Both the position numbers and the translations under genes were made by a program. From Dyella_B acidisoli (GTDB taxonomy: Bacteria > Pseudomonadota > Gammaproteobacteria > Xanthomonadales > Rhodanobacteraceae): a stretch of DNA of 64,000 nucleotides. This document shows positions 50,740-58,892 of this stretch, piece after piece. The stretch's first letter is position 1. The number at the start of each line of letters is the position of its first letter. The notes under the pieces are model-generated. The model saw only the letters and a list, made by a program, of their open reading frames with translations, ran no database searches and was not told the origin of the DNA. Location: contig NZ_CP064031.1 in NCBI RefSeq assembly GCF_049532895.1, positions 4,898,001 to 4,962,000 of the forward strand, written 5' to 3'.

Positions 50740-51939
50740 ATGCCTCGCAGGCCAGAGATTGATAAGGAATACATAGACAACTTGATCGCTGGCGCGGTAC
50801 CCGAAGATCAAGGCATGGATTACAAAAGGGAATTGCCCAAAAAAGGGGATAAGAGCGACCGAGACGATCTATTGGGTGATGTTTGTGCGCTTGCCAACGC
50901 GACTGGTGGCACCCTGTTATATGGGATAGGCGAAGTCAGCAAGGAACGCACACCTATTTTGACTCCCATTGCAGATGAGCCATACGACGAAGCGCATTTG
51001 CGCCTTCATCAACAACTTGACAAGCTAATTGAACCACGAATACACGGTCTCGAATTTCAGCGTATCGACGTCGATGGAGGGTATGTACTTGCCCTGCACG
51101 TTCCTTCGACTTTTGGCGGTCCTTACTGGTTTGGAGATGAGGGTAAGAAGCGCTTCAAAGTCAGGCGAGGAGGTCGCGTGACAGATTTCACTTATCAAGA
51201 ACTTCGAGCAGCGTTTGATCGCACAGCCGCAGCTACGACTCGTGCACGCGAATGGATTCGTACACGGCAGAACGACCATATACGAGGTGAAAGCTGGCGA
51301 CCACTGCGAGAAGGACCGCTATGTGCAATACATATTTTGCCTCTAATCAACTATCAGCAAGAACCTGAAGAAATAGATCTAAAAGCAGCAACCAACATTT
51401 GGCAGAGAATCCCCAAGCCCTGGGAGGACAGCCCCAGGGTTGATACGAATTTTGATGGACTGTGTATAAGTTCGCTCGAACGATTGAAGTCGCTTACTGA
51501 TGACGTAGATGCGGTAAGGATGATGGGCTACGTGCAACTCTATAGAGACGGCGCATATGAATCATTGGCCTACGCGGGCTCAAGGTGGGCAGATACTAAG
51601 ATAGTGCCTGATGGTGGTTTGGCGCATTACATTCGAGATGCTATTCAACGTGTCCCGGATGTACTTTACGATCTAGGCAAAGAGGGCTCTTTCCTAGTGA
51701 GCGTTGCCATATTGAATGCTACCGGCTATGGATTACCTGCAGGCCGTCAGTTTGATCAAACGCCACAATATGCTGACCGGCCGCATCTCATCGTTCCAGC
51801 GAAAGTCCTTGGTGAGCGAGAAACTCCAGAAGAGAAAGATAAGACGACCCGAAAGATATTGGACATGATCTGGCAGGGATTTGGATTGTCGCGCTGCCCT
51901 TACTTCAAGGAAGATGGAACATGGATACAGCCACGTTGA
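50740..51939 (+). CDS. AlbA_2/Schlafen-type putative nucleic-acid-binding protein (accessory gene)
   Basis: The 399-residue protein is preceded by AGGAGG and starts MPRRPEIDKEYIDNLIAGA. EDQGMDYKRELPKKG, LLGDVCALANATGGTLLYGI and LEFQRIDVDGGYVLALHVP form the AlbA_2 (Schlafen-AlbA_2) domain found in regulators and RNase-like defence proteins. The remaining 200 residues are unassigned. It is read against the tail genes between G and V, with 15 bp to the G stop, so it is a moron likely expressed in the lysogen. Base use is lower in GC than its neighbours. Its function may be antiphage. Confidence 0.75.
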   Translation: MPRRPEIDKEYIDNLIAGAVPEDQGMDYKRELPKKGDKSDRDDLLGDVCALANATGGTLLYGIGEVSKERTPILTPIADEPYDEAHLRLHQQLDKLIEPRIHGLEFQRIDVDGGYVLALHVPSTFGGPYWFGDEGKKRFKVRRGGRVTDFTYQELRAAFDRTAAATTRAREWIRTRQNDHIRGESWRPLREGPLCAIHILPLINYQQEPEEIDLKAATNIWQRIPKPWEDSPRVDTNFDGLCISSLERLKSLTDDVDAVRMMGYVQLYRDGAYESLAYAGSRWADTKIVPDGGLAHYIRDAIQRVPDVLYDLGKEGSFLVSVAILNATGYGLPAGRQFDQTPQYADRPHLIVPAKVLGERETPEEKDKTTRKILDMIWQGFGLSRCPYFKEDGTWIQPR

Positions 51940-51954
51940 TGCTAGCCAAGGTGG

Positions 51955-52614
51955 TTACGGCGGTTCTGTGAGGAAGTTGTTTTCGGGCACCTCTCCTAGT
52001 TCCTTGATTTCATGGAGTACACCGTCTTTTGTCCAATAGCGAAAGCCACGGTAGTCGAGCACTGCATCCCAGGCTTGCGCGGCGTCATTCCACATTGCGC
52101 GCACATGCTCGCCCATCGGCGGTTGGAGCGTCGTCAAGGTATCGGGTAACGCCACGCCCGGTAACAAGGATGATGTGCGTTGAGCGGTCGCTTTTGTCCA
52201 TAGCGTGCAGCGGCTGTAGTCAGGCGCAGCAATCCATGCGTTCGCTTCTGCGTCCCATGCAGGACACTTATAGTCCTGCACGCCGTAGGCTGGTGGCGGA
52301 AGGTGCGTCACGCCCTGCGGCGGCATTTCCCCGAGTGTGAGTGTGTTGGGCATCGGATGTGCCGTCGAAGTGTCCCACAACATGATGAATCGAAAATCGT
52401 CAACGACCTCCCACGCATTTCCATCCTGCGTAAGGCGACGTGCTTTCTGCAGCCCCGGATCAGCTCCCGGCTCGACAAAGACTGCGTTGTTTGGCAGCGG
52501 ATAGGTGCCCTCTAACGGAGCCAAGTACGCCTCCAATTCGCCCAAGTATTCGCGCGTCTTGGTACAGAAGGTAAATGCACATTTCGTTTGGGGCAGATTC
52601 TTCGTGTCAGGCAT
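51955..52614 (-). CDS. tail fibre assembly protein (P2 gpG position)
   Basis: From the ATG at 52614 with AAAGGA upstream, 219 residues are encoded. Three similar units of W-D-Y-R type are visible: VVDDFRFIMLWDTSTAHPMP, AAPDYSRCTLWTKATAQRTS and VLDYRGFRYWTKDGVLHEIK. Such repeats are seen in tail-fibre chaperones and accessory fibre proteins. The gene directly follows H, as G does in P2. It probably helps H trimers fold; this is inference from position. Confidence 0.7.
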   Translation of the reverse strand: MPDTKNLPQTKCAFTFCTKTREYLGELEAYLAPLEGTYPLPNNAVFVEPGADPGLQKARRLTQDGNAWEVVDDFRFIMLWDTSTAHPMPNTLTLGEMPPQGVTHLPPPAYGVQDYKCPAWDAEANAWIAAPDYSRCTLWTKATAQRTSSLLPGVALPDTLTTLQPPMGEHVRAMWNDAAQAWDAVLDYRGFRYWTKDGVLHEIKELGEVPENNFLTEPP

Positions 52615-52627
52615 GGATGCGTCCTTT

Positions 52628-54223
52628 TTAATAGGCGATGCAATGGAGCATGTAGGTACCGGCAGGCAAGTTGTCCGTGACACCTGTCGCCGTCACGGTC
52701 AGCGTGTGGGTATGTCCACCGGCGGCGCCGACATTGACGCCATGGTTGTGGTCGCCCACTGCCGCGACGTAGATGTTGTGTGAGTGGTTGCCGGGGCCGT
52801 TCATGCCGATGGCATGACCGTGATTGCCTTGCCAATCGGTGGAGAAGTTGTGCGCGTGATTGCCGGCGTCGTTCGTTTGGCGTTGCATGCTACGGAACGA
52901 TGGTCCACCACCGCCGACATAGCTCGATCCTGATCCGTCACCAAAGACGTTGTTCAACGTCACGTGCGAGTGCTGCCCCTGCGCATCGGTGGAACCGCTG
53001 TGCGCGTGATTGCCCTGGCCATCCGTCCACGCATAGTGCGTGTGATCGCCTTGGGCATCGGCACTGGCCGCGTGCGCATGCGAACCGGCATTGCTCAACG
53101 TCACACTGTGTGCGTGATCGCCCACGGCCGTGGCAGAGGCGGCGTGGCTGTGCGACAGGATGGTACCCGCGTCATAGGTACCGACCTTCGCCGCTTTGGT
53201 CGTCACTCGGACGGACGTGCCTTCTCGCAGGTTCGGAACGTTGAACGTGTTGGTGCCATCGCCGGCGCCGTACGTCGTGCCGATCGCCGTGAACAGCGCC
53301 GCATACTGCGTGCGGGAAATTGCCGATCCATCACACACCAGAGTCATGGGCGGCGGGGTCGATGCCGCGGTCACGATGATCTGACCGGGGTAATACCGCG
53401 AGGCCACGTCCAGCTTCGTGGCGAGTGCCGCCGCAAAACCGATGATGTCGGCCATCGCATGCTGATGTGGCGCGGAGGGAAAAGCTGCTGGCACGCCGGT
53501 CAGGTTATTCCACGCCTGATAGAACGCACCTTCCTGGCCGTCCAGCAGATCCGCATCCAGCCCATTGTTCGCGCCGGTGTCCTTGAGCGCAGCACTCTTG
53601 AGGCCAAGGCCCGAGCGGAACGTGATCGTATCTACTGCCGCCAAGAGCGCCTTGACGAACTTGGTGGGTGCATTTGCACCGAGTCGATCATCCAGCCCAG
53701 CCTTCAGCGTAGACGGCGTGATCCCCAGCGAGCTATCTGACCCGGCAACTACATCGTTTGCGGTGGCCAACTGCACCACGCCGGCCATCGTCGTCGTGGC
53801 CTTGTTGAGCTGGAAGTTGGTATCGCCAAACACCAGGCTCGCTGCATTGATATCAGCGAACCGTGTATCGATCGCCAACAGCAGCGTCGCCTGTGTGGAT
53901 TTCTCCGCAAGCACGCCAGCCTGCCCGTAGACGCCGAAAAGCGTGCCGTCCTGCAGATACAGCCCAATGCCGCGAATGGTGTACGACTCGGCGCTGTTGT
54001 CGCGGATCGTGACGTGCACGGTATCCGCAGCCGTAGCACCGCCGCTCAAGGTGGTGAGTCGCTTGGACTCACTAGGAAGCTTCGTGAGTGACGGATCAGG
54101 CGTGAAGGTCGATGCCGTTACGCCCACCGATGCCACCAGCACCGCGTTGGTGCCATCGTGCTTGGCATTGACCAGGGCGGCGCGGCCGGCCGTCGTGACG
54201 GTCAGAGTCAACGCTTGGGGCAT
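52628..54223 (-). CDS. tail fibre protein H with His-rich tip
   Basis: The 531-residue protein starts with the P2 gpH N-terminal tail-fibre domain (MPQALTLTVTTAGRAALVNA, TFTPDPSLTKLPSESKRLTT) and a tail-collar region (CDGSAISRTQYAALFTAIGTTYG, NTFNVPNLREG). From about residue 355 it carries a long run of units G-x-H-x-H every 11 residues or so (GDHAH, GSHAH, GDHTH, GNHAH, GQHSH, GNHGH, GNHSH, GDHNH, GGHTH), likely metal-bound trimer crossings. The C-terminus ends in TYMLHCIAY, typical of fibre tips. It binds the host receptor. Confidence 0.88.
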   Translation of the reverse strand: MPQALTLTVTTAGRAALVNAKHDGTNAVLVASVGVTASTFTPDPSLTKLPSESKRLTTLSGGATAADTVHVTIRDNSAESYTIRGIGLYLQDGTLFGVYGQAGVLAEKSTQATLLLAIDTRFADINAASLVFGDTNFQLNKATTTMAGVVQLATANDVVAGSDSSLGITPSTLKAGLDDRLGANAPTKFVKALLAAVDTITFRSGLGLKSAALKDTGANNGLDADLLDGQEGAFYQAWNNLTGVPAAFPSAPHQHAMADIIGFAAALATKLDVASRYYPGQIIVTAASTPPPMTLVCDGSAISRTQYAALFTAIGTTYGAGDGTNTFNVPNLREGTSVRVTTKAAKVGTYDAGTILSHSHAASATAVGDHAHSVTLSNAGSHAHAASADAQGDHTHYAWTDGQGNHAHSGSTDAQGQHSHVTLNNVFGDGSGSSYVGGGGPSFRSMQRQTNDAGNHAHNFSTDWQGNHGHAIGMNGPGNHSHNIYVAAVGDHNHGVNVGAAGGHTHTLTVTATGVTDNLPAGTYMLHCIAY

Positions 54224-54224
54224 G

Positions 54225-54779
54225 TCAGGTTTCCTCGGCAGGCGCGACCAAGTCCAGGCGCGCGAACAGGCAGGGGCGTGCGACCGCCGCGATGCCGGTC
54301 GCCGCGTAGAGGTTCACGCCTTGGGTAAAGGTGAAGTGCGACCGCACCGGTTTTGTGCGTGTCACTTCCGCGATCACGTCGTCGACATATTGCGCCGCGG
54401 CTTCAGCGCCATCTGCACCGGACAGCGTCATCGACAGTTCAAACGTATGAGGCTCGCCTTTCGGTTCCTTCTGCCACCACTCCGTGATCTCCACCGCACC
54501 GCCGAAACTCTCGACCACATCGCTGACGCTCTTGGCGGTGCCTTTGTGCTTTTGGATTTCGAAGGCACTCGCGATACGCGCACGCTTGATGTGCTCAGGC
54601 CAATCGCTACGCCAGGTGTCGAGCGACAGCGCCCAGGCCAGCCAGGGAAGCAGTTCAACAGGACAGGTCTTCGGGTTCCAAAGATCACGGATCGGAACCG
54701 GTACGTCCCCGATACGCGCCATCGCTGCTTCGAGCGCGCGTTCGGCGGGTTTGGCGTTGGGCGGCAAGAGGCTATTCAT
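54225..54779 (-). CDS. baseplate protein I (P2 gpI)
   Basis: The 184-residue protein has the gpI pattern: NSLLPPNAKPAERALEAAMA, IRDLWNPKTCPVELLPWLAW, then KRARIASAFEIQKHKGTAKS. P2 gpI is the outer wedge piece to which fibres attach. Its start overlaps J by 8 bp and its stop is 1 bp before H, in the P2 order J-I-H-G. Confidence 0.9.
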   Translation of the reverse strand: MNSLLPPNAKPAERALEAAMARIGDVPVPIRDLWNPKTCPVELLPWLAWALSLDTWRSDWPEHIKRARIASAFEIQKHKGTAKSVSDVVESFGGAVEITEWWQKEPKGEPHTFELSMTLSGADGAEAAAQYVDDVIAEVTRTKPVRSHFTFTQGVNLYAATGIAAVARPCLFARLDLVAPAEET

Positions 54780-55662
54780 CGTTGCCGCCGTAACGAAGAT
54801 CGATCGCTGTGCAATACGCCGCTTGCGTCCGGCTGATCACGATGCGATCGGTTGGAGTGTCCAGATCCACGCGCTGCATACCCGGCACGTGGATCGCCGC
54901 ATCGAGCCCGCTGCGCGTGATGTCGCGTCCGAGCTTGTGCGTATCGACAACGAACTTGGCGAGGTTCCTGTCCGAGTTATCCAGCACGACGGCACTATCG
55001 GGACCCGCGAGCGTGTAGCGCGTACCAGTGATGCGATAAGGGATGATCTCCGCGCTCTGCACGATGACTTCATCGGTCAGCGGGCGAACCTTCACCGACG
55101 ACAGCGCGGCCGCTACAGCATCGAGCGTCGCTTGCGGTGCCGTGCCGTCGCCGGTGCGCGATAGCACCGCCACCCGCACTTGCCCTGGCGATGGGCTGGT
55201 CGCGCTGGCATCCAGCACGTCCGGGCTCGCGCTAAGGGCGTGGAAGATGTACGCGCCTTCCGGCCCGGCGACGGAGAAGCCTTCCGGCGAGAGACGGATG
55301 CGACGCAGGTAGTCCTCGTCGCTTTCCGTGATTTTCGGAATGCCGCGCGAAGGATCACCCGGATCTAACGTCAGGCGTTCGACGTTGTAGAACGCACCGA
55401 GATTGTCCAGATCCGTGCTGCGGGCATACGGCAACATCACCGCCTTAGCGCCGTCATTGACGCGCTGGCGCAGGAGCATTTCGCGGTACGCAGCGACCTG
55501 CAGCACCTTATACGACGGATCGGATTCGGTGAGTGCCGTGAAGGTCACGTCGCGTGCACGCAGATCCGCAAGCATGTCCGCGAAGATGCGCTCGAACGAA
55601 ATCGCCTCCACCACGGCGGGTGCCGGGAGTTGCGATAGATCGACGGCGGTCAGGCCGGACAT
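54772..55662 (-). CDS. baseplate protein J (P2 gpJ)
   Basis: The 296-residue protein has the baseplate_J pattern: LSQLPAPAVVEAISFERIFA, DLDNLGAFYNVERLTLDPGD, EDYLRRIRLSPEGFSVAGPE and VRVAVLSRTGDGTAPQATLD. It builds the baseplate wedge. It heads the J-I-H-G group, and a perfect dyad at 55736-55755, 74 bp upstream, marks a probable late promoter, which P2 does not need here because J follows W in P2. Confidence 0.92.
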   Translation of the reverse strand: MSGLTAVDLSQLPAPAVVEAISFERIFADMLADLRARDVTFTALTESDPSYKVLQVAAYREMLLRQRVNDGAKAVMLPYARSTDLDNLGAFYNVERLTLDPGDPSRGIPKITESDEDYLRRIRLSPEGFSVAGPEGAYIFHALSASPDVLDASATSPSPGQVRVAVLSRTGDGTAPQATLDAVAAALSSVKVRPLTDEVIVQSAEIIPYRITGTRYTLAGPDSAVVLDNSDRNLAKFVVDTHKLGRDITRSGLDAAIHVPGMQRVDLDTPTDRIVISRTQAAYCTAIDLRYGGNDE

Positions 55663-55735
55663 GGATAGCGGGCGAAGAGCGAAGGCATGCCTGCATGCTG
55701 CCGACGGCGAGGACGGTGACGCGAGCGCAGGGCGA

Positions 55736-55755
55736 TGTACCGAAGGATTGGTACA
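55736..55755. promoter_or_regulatory. Ogr-like activator site upstream of J
   Basis: TGTACCGAAGGATTGGTACA is a perfect 6-bp dyad (8 bp when the flanking GA and TC are included) with an N8 centre. The centre lies about 83 bp before the J start, a good distance for a -55 site and a short leader. Confidence 0.7.
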
Positions 55756-55944
55756 TCCGTGTCAGGCTGTCGTGCGCCATGTTGCGCAAGGCATCCTCTC
55801 GCTACTACGTGGAGCGGCCGACATCGCGCGGGAACGCGATGCCGACCATCCAACCCGCAGCAACACCTGCAAGCCAAACCGAAGGCTCCACACCCCGTCG
55901 ACGGAGCCTGGCGAGGCTAACACGCCCGTCAATAGGATCTACGG

Positions 55945-56187
55945 ATGCAGGATGTTCGCTGCTCGCGCTGCGCGAAATTGCTCGCGCGCGCTCGTCATTT
56001 CGATGCGATCGAAATCAAGTGCCCGCGTTGCGGCACATTTAATTCGTTGAGGGCCGTTCCGAGCCCCCTGCCAGAGAGCCAGGGAGCGCCATACGAGAAC
56101 GACCATGCACGACAAAGTCACTCCCTACACGCTTCATCGCAGCGATGCGCTGCAAGTGCTGCGCACCCTGCCGGATGCAAGCGTTAA
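55945..56187 (+). CDS. Com-like zinc-finger translational regulator
   Basis: The 80-residue frame starts MQDVRCSRCAKLLARARHFD and AIEIKCPRCGTFNSLRA, a four-cysteine Com zinc finger of the Mu type. In phage Mu, Com binds the mom mRNA and opens its start for translation. Here the frame overlaps the next gene, a DNA methylase, by 83 bp, the same arrangement as com-mom. The C-terminal 35 residues lie in the overlap and are low complexity. Control of methylase translation by this protein is inferred. Confidence 0.8.
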   Translation: MQDVRCSRCAKLLARARHFDAIEIKCPRCGTFNSLRAVPSPLPESQGAPYENDHARQSHSLHASSQRCAASAAHPAGCKR

Positions 56188-56848
56188 TGCGGTGATCACC
56201 GATCCACCGTATTGCTCCGGTGGTCAGACCATGGCCGCGCGCGCCAAGCCCACCGGCGAGAAGTACGTCAACAGCGACGCCAAGAACAAGCTCCCCGATT
56301 TTGAGGGAGATTTTCGTGATCAGCGTGGATTTCTTGCGTGGGCGAGCCAGTGGCTCGCCGAGTGCCATCGTGTCACGCGTCCTGGTGGTCACCTCCTGAC
56401 GTTTATCGATTGGCGCATGCTGCCCACGATGACGGATGCCGTGCAGGTGGCCGGCTGGGTGTGGCAGGGGATTGTGGTGTGGGACAAGACCAACGGGTGT
56501 CGGCCGCAACGCGGGCGTTTCCGTAGTCAATCGGAATATGTGGTGTGGGCGAGCCGCGGGCCGATCGATACGCAAGCCCATCCGGTGGTCTTGCCCGGCG
56601 TGTTCTCGGTGCATCCCCAGCGTGGCGGCAAGCAACATCAGGTCGGCAAGCCGCAGGTATTGATGGATAAATTGATGGCGATCGTCCCTCCGGCGGGCAC
56701 CGTGCTTGATCCTTTTATGGGTAGCGGCACGACGGGTGTGGCCGCGCTGTGCGCCGGACATCGGTTCGTCGGCATAGAAATGTCGGAGGGCTACTTCGGT
56801 GTGGCGCGGGACAGACTGAGTGCGGTATCCCAAATCTCTGCTGCGTAA
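56105..56848 (+). CDS. DNA methyltransferase (DPPY, beta-class order)
   Basis: The 247-residue protein has the catalytic motif first (NAVITDPPYCSGG) and the S-adenosylmethionine motif late (GTVLDPFMGSGTTGVAALCA), with a target region between. This order belongs to beta-class N6-adenine or N4-cytosine enzymes; the DPPY favours adenine. It should modify phage DNA and protect it from host restriction. The start lies inside the Com-like gene, suggesting control at translation. A hairpin at 56964 follows. Confidence 0.88.
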   Translation: MHDKVTPYTLHRSDALQVLRTLPDASVNAVITDPPYCSGGQTMAARAKPTGEKYVNSDAKNKLPDFEGDFRDQRGFLAWASQWLAECHRVTRPGGHLLTFIDWRMLPTMTDAVQVAGWVWQGIVVWDKTNGCRPQRGRFRSQSEYVVWASRGPIDTQAHPVVLPGVFSVHPQRGGKQHQVGKPQVLMDKLMAIVPPAGTVLDPFMGSGTTGVAALCAGHRFVGIEMSEGYFGVARDRLSAVSQISAA

Positions 56849-56963
56849 CGTTGGGCATCTTGAACGGCGTCTACACACATGCGAGGTGGCTCTCAAGTTT
56901 TTCCAAAGATCGCCGAACTACTACCGGTAACGGTGGGTGCAAGGGGGCAGCCTGCCGTCAGGT

Positions 56964-56996
56964 CGGGAGGTTTTACGCACCTCCCGGTGTTTTGTT
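56964..56996 (+). terminator. terminator after the methylase gene
   Basis: CGGGAGGT and ACCTCCCG make an 8-bp stem with a 7-nt loop, followed by GTGTTTTGTT on the plus strand. It lies between the methylase stop and the next small membrane-protein gene. Confidence 0.65.
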
Positions 56997-57015
56997 GTTC
57001 GATTCGGAGCTGACG

Positions 57016-57441
57016 ATGTCGACCTATGATCGTACTCAAGAAACGCTGATTGCCCTCGTTTTCGCCGCGATTCTCTGCGCTATCGGCGTCAAGACGTGTG
57101 CCGATGCGTTTGGTTTGCCCTGGAAAACAATGTTGCAGGAGATCGTGGCAACCTTGACGGTTGCAGGGCTAGGCATTGCCTCTTGGCTCTATGGGGGTGA
57201 GTGGCGCTTCTCCCGGCTGTCGGTTGCATGGCCTGCCTTGCTGGGCCTGCTTTTCTATGCTTGGTGGCCGGCGCTCGATGCATGGAACACGGTGATCTCA
57301 CTTCCATCGCTGTTGGACTATGACCAAAGCAACTATGTGATAAAGGGCGATGCGTTCTGGGACGCCGCATGGTTCCGATGGAGCATCGTTGCTGTCTGTG
57401 TCGCAGGTTATGGCTGGCTCTACAAGCGCGAACCCTATTGA
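57016..57441 (+). CDS. small integral membrane protein (accessory prophage gene)
   Basis: From the ATG at 57016 the product has 141 residues and four hydrophobic helices: TLIALVFAAILCAIGV, IVATLTVAGLGIASWLYG, SVAWPALLGLLFYAWW and RWSIVAVCVAGYGWLY. There is no signal peptidase site and no known family. As the last gene of a plus-strand cassette placed against the late genes, it may be expressed in the lysogen; small membrane proteins in this setting often block superinfection, which is only an analogy. It is convergent with S, 34 bp apart. Confidence 0.65.
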   Translation: MSTYDRTQETLIALVFAAILCAIGVKTCADAFGLPWKTMLQEIVATLTVAGLGIASWLYGGEWRFSRLSVAWPALLGLLFYAWWPALDAWNTVISLPSLLDYDQSNYVIKGDAFWDAAWFRWSIVAVCVAGYGWLYKREPY

Positions 57442-57475
57442 TCGCGTTTTCAGAGAAGGGCTGGGAGAACGAGCG

Positions 57476-57934
57476 TCAACGCGTGAGGCTGCTGAGCAGT
57501 ATGTCCTTCACCAGCACTCGATCTTCCGCACTAAACCCAAGCAGCTCGCGGCGTGTATAACGCACCCGCGGGCCGCTTGGCGTGACGCGATCGGTAAGGC
57601 CGTACTGGTGTACACGTGCTATGCGTGCGGCGCGACCTGTGAATGCGACCACCGCTGCATCGGCGGTGGCGTGGGTTTTGAAGTGTTTGGCCGTCCGCAG
57701 TTTCGTGAACATCTTACCGCGCTTGATGCGCCCCGCCTTGTTGCGCAGTTTGTGCATCTTGCGCGGCACATAGGGTGTGCCATCTGGATTGCGCTGGTCC
57801 ACAATCCGTTGCTGCTGGCTTCGTCGCAAGGCGACCGCCACCGACTGCGTGATGCGACGACGTCCTGCAGGACGGATGGCCAGCAACAACCCCTCCACCC
57901 AATCTTCGAGCAACGCCAGATCTGCATCGCTCAT
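57476..57934 (-). CDS. tail completion protein S (P2 gpS)
   Basis: From the ATG at 57934 (ATGA overlap with R) the protein has 152 residues. RRITQSVAVALRRSQQQRIV, NPDGTPYVPRK and the central KMFTKLRTAKHFKTHATADA followed by VHQYGLTDRVTP are the phage virion morphogenesis gpS pattern. It helps to finish tails before head joining. It is the last gene of the head-to-lysis late operon; the plus-strand methylase cassette interrupts the path to J. Confidence 0.9.
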   Translation of the reverse strand: MSDADLALLEDWVEGLLLAIRPAGRRRITQSVAVALRRSQQQRIVDQRNPDGTPYVPRKMHKLRNKAGRIKRGKMFTKLRTAKHFKTHATADAAVVAFTGRAARIARVHQYGLTDRVTPSGPRVRYTRRELLGFSAEDRVLVKDILLSSLTR

Positions 57935-58410
57935 GCGGGCTGATCCCACTCAGCGATCAACGCATCATGCAGAAAGAGCCGCCAATGCTTCGCCATCAGC
58001 CGTGGCTCGGGCATCGGTTCTTCGACATGGACGATATCCAGGCGACCGTTATTGCCCTCGGCCACGATCACGCGCTCGGTCAGTTTCAGCGTGAGGCTGA
58101 GATCGCACGCGTCATGGCTGATGATGTCCGCTTCGAACGTGATGCCATCCGGCCGTATATCGACGTTGTCGAGCAGCTCCGGCTGGTTCTCCCGCACCCA
58201 CATCAAGAGCGGCACCATCACGGTGTCAGGATCGCCCGCATAGTCGATCAGGATCACGTTGAGGGTGTAACTGTATTCGAACGACAGGCCCGGCACGTAG
58301 GTGGCGATCACCGAACCCTTGTCGACGAAGACCAGCAAGCTCTCGGGATTGCGCGCGAGATCCGACAAGGCCGCGGTCAACGCCTGGCGCAGACTCGCAG
58401 GCTTCTTCAT
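57931..58410 (-). CDS. tail completion protein R (P2 gpR)
   Basis: The 159-residue protein begins MKKPASLRQALTAALSDLAR and continues with DKGSVIATYVPGLSFEYSYT and VMVPLLMWVRENQPELLDN, the gpR pattern. It acts with S at the head-proximal end of the tail. ATGA overlaps couple it to Rz upstream and S downstream. Confidence 0.9.
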   Translation of the reverse strand: MKKPASLRQALTAALSDLARNPESLLVFVDKGSVIATYVPGLSFEYSYTLNVILIDYAGDPDTVMVPLLMWVRENQPELLDNVDIRPDGITFEADIISHDACDLSLTLKLTERVIVAEGNNGRLDIVHVEEPMPEPRLMAKHWRLFLHDALIAEWDQPA

Positions 58411-58892
58411 GGCGCGGCCTGGTTAGCACGCACCCATGCTTGCAGTGCCTTCAATTGTTCGATGGCCGCATGGCAGGTGGCGTAGTTGTCGACGACGGTG
58501 CCGGCGACTGCAGAGAGCGCAACGCCGCTGGGTTGCGCATCAAGAGTTCCGGCGGGACCGGGCAGCTCATTCGCGGCGGCAGCGTCGTGCACGCGCACAA
58601 AGCCAACAGGCACAGAACAAGCAGCGTCCGCTTGGGCAGTGACATAGACAGGGATCTCCTTGGTCAGCGTGGCGCCGCGCTCCTGCACGACGCGTACGCG
58701 GTCGACGTAACGCGTGACGATGTGTTCGCTGGCGCGCACAGCGGCGAGCTGGCCAGTCAGGTCACGCTGCGCCGTTGTGGCGGCGTCAGCACGCGCTTCA
58801 GCGAGCGCGATGCGCTGCGTCGTGACGACGTGATAGAGCCACAGTGCGCCGAGCAGGCCGGCACCGAGCAGCACTTGGCGCACCAGTGTCAT
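58407..58892 (-). CDS. Rz-like spanin (inner membrane subunit)
   Basis: From the ATG at 58892 (ATGA overlap with the endolysin) the protein has 161 residues: an N-terminal membrane anchor (VLLGAGLLGALWLYHVV) and a long periplasmic helix (AEARADAATTAQRDLTGQLA, VTRYVDRVRVVQERGATL). That is the plan of Rz/LysB i-spanins, which fuse inner and outer membranes at lysis. A lipoprotein gene of Rz1 type is nested inside in another frame. The first 40 codons of the longer open frame belong to the endolysin overlap. Confidence 0.85.
   Translation of the reverse strand: MTLVRQVLLGAGLLGALWLYHVVTTQRIALAEARADAATTAQRDLTGQLAAVRASEHIVTRYVDRVRVVQERGATLTKEIPVYVTAQADAACSVPVGFVRVHDAAAANELPGPAGTLDAQPSGVALSAVAGTVVDNYATCHAAIEQLKALQAWVRANQAAP
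58451..58645 (-). CDS. Rz1-like spanin lipoprotein nested in Rz
   Basis: The 64-residue frame lies wholly inside Rz. It starts MSLPKRTLLVLCLLALCACT: a lipoprotein signal with the lipobox LCAC, followed by a proline-rich short mature part (PPRMSCPVPPELL, SPAPSSTTTPP). Size, proline content and the nested position are the signature of Rz1 (LysC) o-spanins. It is anchored in the outer membrane and contacts Rz across the periplasm. Confidence 0.88.
   Translation of the reverse strand: MSLPKRTLLVLCLLALCACTTLPPRMSCPVPPELLMRNPAALRSLQSPAPSSTTTPPAMRPSNN

Noticed and set aside
56039..56896. 285-codon minus-strand frame over the methylase
   Set aside because: It is a low-complexity Arg/His-rich shadow of the DPPY methylase, which has clear motifs.
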